A DNA stretch of 53,942 nt. Source: Nitrospirae bacterium YQR-1. Lineage in GTDB: Bacteria; Nitrospirota; Thermodesulfovibrionia; Thermodesulfovibrionales; Magnetobacteriaceae. The notes below the pieces were generated by a model. That model was not told the DNA's origin. It saw only the letters and a program-made list of their open reading frames with translations, and ran no database searches. This document shows, piece by piece, positions 25,382-32,273 of this stretch. Each line of letters begins with the position of its first letter. Position 1 is the first letter of the stretch. The translations under genes and the position numbers were made by a program. The stretch covers positions 1 to 53,942 of the forward strand of contig JAMOBJ010000025.1 in the NCBI GenBank assembly GCA_039908095.1, read 5' to 3'.

Positions 25382-25858
25382 ATGGAAGACAAAGAGCAGG
25401 AGAAGCCGTTAACAAATAAAGATTTAATGGAAGCCTTAAGGCAAGTTATACCGCCGGTCGTAGAGAGAATTGATTCTTTACACTCAGAAATGAATAAAAG
25501 ATTTGACAAAGTAGAAACCAGACTTGATAAAGTAGAAACTAAACTTGATAAAGTGGAAACTAAACTTGATAAAGTAGAAACCAGACTGGATAAAGTAGAA
25601 ACTAAGCTGGATAATGTGGAAACCGAGCTTGCCGGTATAAAAATAGAACTAAAAAGCATAAAAAGCAGGCTCACCACGCTTGAATCAAGGCTGGACGGTG
25701 TAGAATACAGACTTAACGGCGTAGAGTACAGACTTAACGGGATAGATAGAGAACTTCTCAAAAAACCGGATAGTGACGATTTTATTAATATTATCAAGCG
25801 TGAGCTTGCAGGGTATTCTAAATACGATGAAAACAGGCATAGTGGCGAGGTTAAGTAG
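25382..25858 (+). CDS. Heptad-repeat coiled-coil protein
   Basis: A 158-residue soluble protein with AGGAGGGC 7 nt before ATG. Residues about 39-125 are almost pure heptads (KLDKVET, RLDGVEY), the first five or six units being near-identical 21-bp DNA repeats (about 25505-25630). The ends (EKPLTNKDLMEALRQVIPPVVERI and SDDFINIIKRELAGYSKYDE) are non-repetitive, so it may be an oligomeric adaptor. There is no membrane segment. It is a different repeat geometry from the 11-residue protein at 14783. Confidence 0.7.
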   Translation: MEDKEQEKPLTNKDLMEALRQVIPPVVERIDSLHSEMNKRFDKVETRLDKVETKLDKVETKLDKVETRLDKVETKLDNVETELAGIKIELKSIKSRLTTLESRLDGVEYRLNGVEYRLNGIDRELLKKPDSDDFINIIKRELAGYSKYDENRHSGEVK

Positions 25859-25884
25859 ATATTGTAATCAGAATGTATGACGTT

Positions 25885-25910
25885 ATACCAAGTTGCAGTC
25901 AATCGATTAA
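25885..25910. repeat. Truncated A-family repeat
   Basis: ATACCAAGTTGCAGTC followed by AATCGATTAA, matching the reverse complement of the right end of the copy at 20630. It is cut where the B element begins, and the other half is missing. Confidence 0.65.
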
Positions 25911-26155
25911 CTAGTGTCTAATTGCGTAAATTAACGATAGTATTTTTGATAAGTGATAGTTTTATAATGCTCAGCAAAATTACATTGCCAAAGAGCTGTA
26001 TCGAGATTGCCACACCACCTTGCGGGGGTTCGCAATGACGGCATGGGCTGTTTTATCTGTCATTACGAGGAGCGATAGCGACGTGGTAATCTCCTCTTCT
26101 AAGAAATTAATTAGAGCTAAATGATATATCGTTTACTTTTGCAGTTAGACACTAG
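25911..26155. mobile_element. B element, MITE-like, copy 1 (245 bp)
   Basis: Terminal inverted repeats CTAGTGTCTAATTGC and GCAGTTAGACACTAG bound a non-coding palindrome. An inner hairpin has GAGATTGCCACACC against GTGGTAATCTC and GCAATGACGG against CCGTCATTACG-like arms. Both ends read C-TA...TA-G, as expected if a unit starting GTGTC inserted at the TA of CTAG, the target habit of IS630/Tc1-type elements. It interrupts an A repeat. No transposase is present. Confidence 0.75.
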
Positions 26156-26180
26156 GATTGACACAGTTTGTCGAACAGTC

Positions 26181-27287
26181 TCACGGGCACAATTTAAGCA
26201 GAAAGTTTTCAAAATCACCGGATAGTTTTTCCCACTTATAATCTGCCGCCCACGCTCTGCCCTTTATCCCTAGTGAGTGTCTTGCCTCTCCATCTTTTAA
26301 TAAAACCTTAATTTGGTTGGCGAGGCTTTTGTAATCTCCACTCTTAAAAGAAAAACACAGGCCATCTTTGATAAGCGCCTCAAGCTCTTCAATGTCACTT
26401 ACTATTACTGCTTTTCCCGCAGCTAATGCCTCTGTAACGACAATCGGTTGTACCTCATACCGAGAAGGCAGCACTACAACCAGAGCATCGCTTAAATAGT
26501 GAATTTTATGCTCTTTTTCCACCCACCCGGGAAGCAATATATTGTCTTGTACCCTTTGATGTAATTTTGAAACAACACTTTTAAGTTGCTCCATGTCCCT
26601 GCCATCACCGGCAATTATTAACTTAACCTCAGGGTTAGACTGATAAACCTCCTCATAAGCTCTAATAAGCAAATCCAGCCTTTTTGTGTGAAGATCAATC
26701 CGCCCTAAATACAGTATATAATCACTCTCAACAGGGTCAGCTTCCAGAAATCTTCCATCAATACCATTAGGAATAACTGTCATGTTATTATTTTGTCTCA
26801 AATTAAGTCTTTTAGCGGTTACTCTGTTGACAAGAATCAGGTTTTTATATTGTTTTGGGAAAATGTGTTCGAAAGCAAAAAGAATTAGAGCATAAAGCGG
26901 GTTATATTTTCCAAAATATTGTCTGCCCGTAAAACCCTGAATCTGTACAACTACAGGGCGTTTTTTATAAAGAAACAAAAATGTCGGGATTGCAGGTGAA
27001 AACTCCTCTATTATTATGTCATACTCATGCCCATTTAACCTTACATAGATGGAAGCAAAAAAGGCATAAGAAAGAAGCGCTACTGCGAGACTTTTACTTT
27101 CTATCCCGCAAAAAATATGCTTTATTCCCTCAATAACACCGTCTTTAGCTCCTGGATACTTCTTACACAGCAGCGTGACGTCATGAAGCTTACCTAAATA
27201 TTTGTACATTTCATAGGCCCTTACGCCTACCCCCCCGATTCCAAAATAATCGCCTTTACTTTCATAAAGCAGATGAAGAATTCTCAA
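26181..27287 (-). CDS. Family 4 glycosyltransferase
   Basis: A 368-residue GT-B enzyme. The N terminus has the acceptor-loop signature GIGGVGVRAYEMYKYLG. The C-terminal half has DYILYLGRIDLHTKRLDLLI, LIIAGDGRDMEQL and VVLPSRYEVQPIVVTEALAAGKAVIVSD, the GT4 donor-binding region. It is a monocistronic-looking gene flanked by a B element downstream and an A repeat upstream. Its sugar and acceptor are unknown; exopolysaccharide or LPS decoration is the likely role. Confidence 0.87.
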   Translation of the reverse strand: MRILHLLYESKGDYFGIGGVGVRAYEMYKYLGKLHDVTLLCKKYPGAKDGVIEGIKHIFCGIESKSLAVALLSYAFFASIYVRLNGHEYDIIIEEFSPAIPTFLFLYKKRPVVVQIQGFTGRQYFGKYNPLYALILFAFEHIFPKQYKNLILVNRVTAKRLNLRQNNNMTVIPNGIDGRFLEADPVESDYILYLGRIDLHTKRLDLLIRAYEEVYQSNPEVKLIIAGDGRDMEQLKSVVSKLHQRVQDNILLPGWVEKEHKIHYLSDALVVVLPSRYEVQPIVVTEALAAGKAVIVSDIEELEALIKDGLCFSFKSGDYKSLANQIKVLLKDGEARHSLGIKGRAWAADYKWEKLSGDFENFLLKLCP

Positions 27288-27323
27288 AGTATCAACCTTC
27301 CTGTTGTTGCCACGGTTTGTTTT

Positions 27324-27415
27324 ATACCAAGTAATGCCAATTCTAATTCATTTGTCTAACTTTGTTGGCTTTGTCACAAGCTCAGGGGCGCGCTCTCCCC
27401 TAAAGCTTTGTATTA
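27324..27415. repeat. A-family repeat, partial
   Basis: ATACCAAGTAATGCCA, then CTAACTTTGTTGGCTTTGTC, then ACAAGCTC and a remnant of the CTCTCCCCTAAAG block. The same interior, in opposite orientation, occurs at 6016-6149, and translations of both strands share the chance peptide LSNFVGFVTSSGA, which exposes the relationship. Confidence 0.65.
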
Positions 27416-27482
27416 GTATTAGCTGCGCTTTATGCCGTAAATCCCACATTGCTGCTTTTTCGATATGGCGGGAATCAGGCTT

Positions 27483-28334
27483 CTACTGTCTGGAATACGA
27501 ATAAAGCGCAAGCTCTTTGATTTTAGAATCAGCCTTTCTTAAGCGTTCACTGAATACGTAAGCCAGCTTCTTAAACACCTTCAGAGTTACAATATCATCA
27601 TAACCATCCATGATTTTCTTATCAAGTTCAAACAACATGACATCCTCATCAGCCCTTGCCCTTGCCGAGCGTGTTGAGTTCTCAAGTATGGCCATCTCAC
27701 CAAAACAAGCTCCGGGGTCCAGTTTGTGCAAAACCTCCTCCAGCCCTTCACCAAGCACCTTGATAATGGAAACATTTCCCTCTATTAGCACATAAAACCT
27801 GTCCCCTTGTTGACCCTCATCAAAAATCAAGTCATTTCTCTTGTATTTTCTACACTTTGCCACTTTAAGGAGCTTAAAGACATCCTCATCCGCCATAAAA
27901 GAAAAGAAATCAAGTTTTCTAATCTTAGTAAATGTGTCGGTTACAGCCGAGGGTATGCTTCTGATTGCGTCATTTATACTCTTAAGCAGTTCATTCATCT
28001 GAAATGGATACTTTAAGACGGAACTTACTCCATTATCGTACAGATGTTTTAATTCGTTAGCATTAATATCTTCACTGAGAATTATCAAAACCCTCAACTT
28101 AGCAAGATTATGATGAGATTTAACTGCCTTTAATAAGTTTTCGTTATCAGCTTTAAGTGCCTGACGATCTATTATTATGAGATCGGTTTTCTCTCTTATC
28201 AGATAACCAATAATACTTTTTGGGTCATGCTGTACATTAACATTTATAAAGCCCAGATAATTCAGAGATCCGGTAATAACATCTTTCTGGGAGTCATTTA
28301 AAGCTGTCACAAGTATTTTTATGTTTTTTTCCAT
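27483..28334 (-). CDS. Degenerate receiver plus cyclic-nucleotide-binding domain protein
   Basis: About residues 1-120 fold like a response-regulator receiver (KILVTALND, DLIIIDRQ, VLIILSED, VLKYPF). The N-terminal acidic pair is replaced by Thr-Ala, so Mg-dependent phosphorylation is doubtful. Residues about 140-260 are a cNMP/CRP-type domain: FDEGQQGDRFYVLIEGNVSI, and the phosphate-binding cassette FGEMAILENSTRSARA with its Arg. There is no DNA-binding helix-turn-helix after it; the protein ends in a helix (SERLRKADSKIKELAL) similar to the tail of the kinase at 30347. ATG 28334 is preferred for its GGGG ribosome site. Likely a cNMP-responsive adaptor of the Ser/Thr phosphorylation module. 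Confidence 0.75.
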   Translation of the reverse strand: MEKNIKILVTALNDSQKDVITGSLNYLGFINVNVQHDPKSIIGYLIREKTDLIIIDRQALKADNENLLKAVKSHHNLAKLRVLIILSEDINANELKHLYDNGVSSVLKYPFQMNELLKSINDAIRSIPSAVTDTFTKIRKLDFFSFMADEDVFKLLKVAKCRKYKRNDLIFDEGQQGDRFYVLIEGNVSIIKVLGEGLEEVLHKLDPGACFGEMAILENSTRSARARADEDVMLFELDKKIMDGYDDIVTLKVFKKLAYVFSERLRKADSKIKELALYSYSRQ

Positions 28335-28563
28335 ACCCATTCCCCTTTCAAACATTTATACAAAGATAAAATATTTTATTGCTCAAATCAAAAAAATTAA
28401 ACACAGACATATACTAATTTAAAACTAAAAAGGGGCTATATGCAAGGATTAATTTTGAAAACGTGGCGGAAGTTCAGGAGAACATTTCTTTAAGCAGTGG
28501 GTGTGGCTGAAAAATAAGCCTTTCCTAATAAAGGATAACTGAGGAAACAATGGCAAAAGCTCA

Positions 28564-29298
28564 TTATTCTTTAATGAAAAATTGAAGCTTTAAACCACTT
28601 ACCTCTACTATATCTCCCTCCTGAAGCTTATGCTGTCCTTCAACTTCTTTTCCGTTAACTTTTATCCCCTTGCCTCCGGTTGATGAACTCACGGTATATC
28701 CGTCCTTTCTTCTGTTGACAAGAGCGGCAATTTTTGGAGCAAATAACCCTTTTAACTTAATTCCGGCGCTACTGTCCTTTCCGATAGTTGTAATACGGTC
28801 TGTAAGGTCATATTCGGTCTTCTCTGTGGAGCCTTCAATAACTATAAAACCCCCCGTAACATCTTTTACAGAGGGTGTCTGAGTCTGCTCATGAGGCTTT
28901 ACCGCCCCTTTAGAGAGTATTTGCTCTTTTACTTTTGCATCTATAAGAATGGTCTCATCAAGGAGGTCTCTGTCTTTAGATGACCCTGCCGGTTTTGGAG
29001 CCGTCTCCTGTTTGTCTGAAATAAAACTAAGCGTATGCTTTCCTATAATTATTACATCAGCATCCTGGAGGGCATGGACAGAAATTTTTTTTCCATTTAC
29101 AAAGGTACCGTTAAGACTGTTTAAATCTTCTATGTAGTACTGGTCATCTTTTTTAAACACTCTGGCATGTACTCCGGAGACGGCAAGATTATCCACGTGT
29201 ATGTCATTAGTAGGCTTACGCCCGACAGTTATGACATCTTTGTCCATTGCTACTTCCTTGATAGCAGCCTCCTTAAATTTCAACAAAATCTTAGCCAT
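28564..29298 (-). CDS. Double FHA-domain protein
   Basis: A 244-residue protein with two FHA modules joined by a Lys/Thr-rich linker. The first (about residues 20-85) is canonical: ITVGRKPTND, SGVHARV and NSLNGTFVNGKKI, the phosphothreonine-binding loops. The second (about 160-240) keeps the fold (ITTIGKDSSAG, GKGIKVNGKEV) but lacks the Ser-x-x-His pair and is probably not a phosphopeptide binder. The linker threonines (LLDETILID, QTQTPSVKD) look like kinase targets that could bind FHA-1. It starts 3 bp after the PP2C gene with AGGAGG, so it is coexpressed with the phosphatase. Confidence 0.88.
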   Translation of the reverse strand: MAKILLKFKEAAIKEVAMDKDVITVGRKPTNDIHVDNLAVSGVHARVFKKDDQYYIEDLNSLNGTFVNGKKISVHALQDADVIIIGKHTLSFISDKQETAPKPAGSSKDRDLLDETILIDAKVKEQILSKGAVKPHEQTQTPSVKDVTGGFIVIEGSTEKTEYDLTDRITTIGKDSSAGIKLKGLFAPKIAALVNRRKDGYTVSSSTGGKGIKVNGKEVEGQHKLQEGDIVEVSGLKLQFFIKE

Positions 29299-29301
29299 CC
29301 C

Positions 29302-30099
29302 TTACCTCCTGATCCATTTAAAGAAATTATACATGAAAGAGAATAGTCTCTTTTTATAAACATACCCTATAATTACAGTTATGTTATCCCTGCCGCCTTT
29401 TTTATTGGCAAACCCGATAAGCCTGCTGCTTATCTCCTCAGGGTTGTCTGAAGACTTAACAACAAGTAAAATAGCGCGTTCGGGAACCATAGTGTAAAGG
29501 CCGTCTGAACATAGCAGCAGTACATCGCCGTCGTATATAGTCATCTCATCAGTATCGGGCTCGACCTCGGCATTATAACCTAAAGAGCGAGTTATAACAT
29601 TTCTCATTCCAACATCATCAGCCTCTTCTTTTGTGAGTATCCCGCGTCTTATCTGCTCCGCCACTAAAGAATGGTCATCAGTGAGAGCCTCAATGTTATC
29701 ACCTCTTATCAAATACAACCGGCTGTCTCCTACGTGGGCTATCCCAACCCTGTCACCTCTGACCAGAGCAGCCACCACCGTTGTTGCCATGCCGGTTAAA
29801 CTATCATCGGTTTTTGACAGGTCATGAATTTCCTGATTTGCTTTCTTTATAGCGTCATAGAGCAACTCTGTAACACTGAGTTGTATATCTTTACCTTGCA
29901 CGTTTCTTCTGATATAATCACATATTGATTCAACCGCCATCTTACTTGCCAGTTCGCCTCTCTGTGAGCCGCCTACCCCGTCAGCTACCACATACAAGCC
30001 AATAGAGTTGTCTATACAAAAACTGTCTTCATTTTTCGACCTCCTGAGACCCACGTCAGATTTGCCGGCTGCCTTTACTATCATAGATTCTTTTGACAT
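29302..30099 (-). CDS. PP2C-family Ser/Thr protein phosphatase
   Basis: A 265-residue PPM phosphatase of the bacterial Stp/PrpC type. The metal and phosphate ligands are all visible: GLRRSKNEDSF near residue 17, VVADGVGG near 38, VGIAHVGDSRLYLI, LLLCSDGLYTMV and GGRDNITVI. It probably removes phosphate from targets of the kinase encoded divergently at 30347. AGAGG lies just before the ATG. The C-terminal tail (YKKRLFSFMYNFFKWIRR) is basic and hydrophobic and may touch the membrane. Confidence 0.93.
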   Translation of the reverse strand: MSKESMIVKAAGKSDVGLRRSKNEDSFCIDNSIGLYVVADGVGGSQRGELASKMAVESICDYIRRNVQGKDIQLSVTELLYDAIKKANQEIHDLSKTDDSLTGMATTVVAALVRGDRVGIAHVGDSRLYLIRGDNIEALTDDHSLVAEQIRRGILTKEEADDVGMRNVITRSLGYNAEVEPDTDEMTIYDGDVLLLCSDGLYTMVPERAILLVVKSSDNPEEISSRLIGFANKKGGRDNITVIIGYVYKKRLFSFMYNFFKWIRR

Positions 30100-30333
30100 C
30101 TAACCTCTGAATTTATTTGCGACCCGCCAAAAAAATTTGAACATTTTCTATTTTGCTCCTCTATAATTTTTAGCCTTAAAATTATGTATTATATCTAAAC
30201 ATTCAATATTTTTCAACTAATATTAGGTATTTTAACATAATAATTAAAAGTATAAATTTAACATACCAGCGCAACCAGTTAAAAAAAAAGAGAATCCCTG
30301 TTTTAATTTTAACTTTTTTTGAAACACTTCAAT

Positions 30334-30339
30334 TATAAT
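30334..30339 (+). promoter_or_regulatory. -10 box giving a leaderless kinase transcript
   Basis: Perfect TATAAT ending 7 nt before ATG 30347; there is no Shine-Dalgarno. A clear -35 is not seen. The 247-bp divergent spacer (30100-30346) to the phosphatase gene is very AT-rich and has no other feature I can support. Confidence 0.5.
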
Positions 30340-30346
30340 ATAAGCT

Positions 30347-31681
30347 ATGATAGGGAAAATAGGCAGGTATGAAATACAGGGAACCCTTGGTGAGGGCTCT
30401 ATGGGGATTGTTTACAAAGCACACGATACCATTATCGAACGGATAGTTGCTATTAAAACGGTAAAAATGAGCAACAAATCTAATCGAATCGAGCGTTTCT
30501 ACCATGAGGCTAGGGTTGCCGGCAAACTGACACACCCTAACATTGCTATGATACACGACATAGGGGAAGACAATGCAGTACACTTCCTGGTTTTTGAATA
30601 TGTTAAGGGTAAAACTCTGAAGGATATCATAACAAACGGCAACGAAATATCCTTACTTGAAAAGCTGCGTATTCTTGTGCTTATATCCCGTACCTTACAC
30701 TATGCCCATCAACGGGGTGTTATCCACAGGGATGTCAAACCAGCCAATATTATGCTGGTTGCCGATAAACAGGTGAAGATCATGGACTTTGGCATAGCAG
30801 TCTTTGCCGCCTCTGAGGTCTCAAGTGAGGACAGGTGTATGGGGACTCCATACTATATGGCTCCTGAACAGATAAAGGGCGCTGTTGTGGACAGAACAAC
30901 CGATATATATTCTCTTGGCGCACTTTCTTATGAATTCTTAACGGGAGCAAAACCTTTTATAGCCGATACTCTTGATCAGCTCTTTGACAAAATCCTAAAA
31001 GAAGAACCGTTTCCGCCTCACTTTATGAATTCCGATATAGGTGAGGACGTAAGTAACTACATTCTTAAGGCTATGCAAAAGCAAAAAGAGCTGCGATACC
31101 AGACAGCCGGTGAGTATGCGGATGCACTTGAATTTTACATAAACCGTGCTGAGATAGAGTTAAATACCGTACCCCCGTCTGCACTGGATTTCGACAAAAA
31201 GCAGCTTGTTGACACACTTAAACGGCGTTATACTTTTTTTGCTGATTTTTCAGATTCTGAATTGCTTAAGATATTTAGTATAAGCGGCAAGAAATCCTAT
31301 AAAAAGGGAGATGTTATCTTCAGAGAGGACACGATAGGGGATAAGCTCTTTGTAATAATAGCCGGTAAAGTAAGAATCACTAAAACTTTTCCAAACAACA
31401 CTGAGGAGACTTATCTTTCCACACTGGGGCAGGGAGATTGTTTTGGGGAGATGGCCATCATGGATTCATCCCCCCGCTTTGCCACGGCCACTGCTCAGAC
31501 TGACTGTATCCTCATAGCCATCAGCGAGGTAATCCTCAGAACCTCTGAGCCCAATTTATGCCTTAAATTATACAAAAACCTTGCTGCCGTACTATCTGAA
31601 AAACTAAGAAGAAGTGACACGAAAATTAATGAATTATGGATAAAACTCAAACAATTGGATTCCGCTGCTGTAAAGAAATAA
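30347..31681 (+). CDS. Ser/Thr protein kinase with C-terminal cyclic-nucleotide-binding domain
   Basis: Residues 8-265 are a Hanks-type (PknB-like) kinase: LGEGSMGIVYKA glycine loop, catalytic Lys37 in VAIKTVK, Glu54 in the C helix, VIHRDVKPANI with Asp129, DFG at 147-149 and TPYYMAPEQ. Residues about 285-420 are a cNMP domain with DTIGDKLFVIIAGKVRI and cassette FGEMAIMDSSPRFATA. A cyclic nucleotide fused to a kinase recalls eukaryotic PKG in reverse order. There is no transmembrane helix, so it is cytosolic. Sharing the cNMP-plus-tail unit with the gene at 27483, and lying divergent to the PP2C and FHA genes, it probably forms one regulated module. Confidence 0.92.
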   Translation: MIGKIGRYEIQGTLGEGSMGIVYKAHDTIIERIVAIKTVKMSNKSNRIERFYHEARVAGKLTHPNIAMIHDIGEDNAVHFLVFEYVKGKTLKDIITNGNEISLLEKLRILVLISRTLHYAHQRGVIHRDVKPANIMLVADKQVKIMDFGIAVFAASEVSSEDRCMGTPYYMAPEQIKGAVVDRTTDIYSLGALSYEFLTGAKPFIADTLDQLFDKILKEEPFPPHFMNSDIGEDVSNYILKAMQKQKELRYQTAGEYADALEFYINRAEIELNTVPPSALDFDKKQLVDTLKRRYTFFADFSDSELLKIFSISGKKSYKKGDVIFREDTIGDKLFVIIAGKVRITKTFPNNTEETYLSTLGQGDCFGEMAIMDSSPRFATATAQTDCILIAISEVILRTSEPNLCLKLYKNLAAVLSEKLRRSDTKINELWIKLKQLDSAAVKK

Positions 31682-31988
31682 ATCCAATTCAAATTCATTT
31701 GTCTAACTTTGTTGGCTTTGTCACAAGCTCCTAAACGTTTCCTCTAAAGCAACCGTGATGTCAAGTAAAATTTTTAAAAATGGTTCTTTTACTCACACAA
31801 AACGGGAAGGAACCAGTTTTTTATAGTGCGTTTGCCCTGGGGAGTATTAACGACAACTTGCTTTGTTTTTCAAATATAGGCTACTATTTAATATATCTGT
31901 ACAAGGCGGCTAAGGGATTTTATTTAAAAAACTTTTTTTGTTGCTCTGATACAGGAAAATTGTATAAGAGCACTGAGGAATAGCGGTA
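31682..31988. other. Intergenic gap with A-repeat fragment
   Basis: 31683-31750 is an A-repeat fragment (CTAACTTTGTTGGCTTTGTC, then ACAAGCTCC). 31779-31815 is a GGTTC/GAACC hairpin-like sequence resembling 38003-38040. A 67-codon open frame at 31780-31983 has no ribosome site and no known content, so I do not call it. Confidence 0.5.
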
Positions 31989-32273
31989 ATGGATATAAAA
32001 AACAGCTCTGTAAATAACTACGCTGATACTAATAAAAACATATACTATGCAAGTCTGTTTTTAAAAATCTCCGAAATCGCCTCAATTATTGTTCTTTCTA
32101 TAGGGTTAATCGTATTTGCAGAATTGCTTTTTAAGTCTTATAATTTAAAACTGCTCTGTTGCAAACATGATATGATGAGGGTAAACGCAGCCCTGGCTTT
32201 TATTCTAACAGGCATTTCTTTATGGTCTTCACAAAACAGTGGACTTTCCAATCTGAAAAAAAACTTTCTTTAA
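31989..32273 (+). CDS. N-terminal membrane fragment of the sensor kinase (out of frame with 32222)
   Basis: Ninety-four residues with one clear transmembrane segment (SEIASIIVLSIGLIVFAELLF), then MRVNAALAFILTGISLWSSQ, ending NLKKNFL. The MRVNAALAFILTGISLW block has a partner in the downstream frame (NRMALNTALNFVLTGISLML), showing both are halves of one repeated membrane sensor domain. Restoring one A in the A8 tract (32256-32263) joins the two into a single 859-residue protein reading LKKKLSLISAFL. I therefore regard this as the true start of the kinase gene. Confidence 0.65.
   Translation: MDIKNSSVNNYADTNKNIYYASLFLKISEIASIIVLSIGLIVFAELLFKSYNLKLLCCKHDMMRVNAALAFILTGISLWSSQNSGLSNLKKNFL

Noticed and set aside
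25204..25902. 232-codon open frame on the minus strand
   Set aside because: It is created by the 21-bp heptad repeats of the plus-strand gene at 25382 and crosses the small membrane gene; its low-complexity Ser/Leu content is typical of a shadow frame.
31780..31983. 67-codon open frame before the kinase
   Set aside because: No ribosome site; it starts within a repeated hairpin-like sequence and has no recognisable content.
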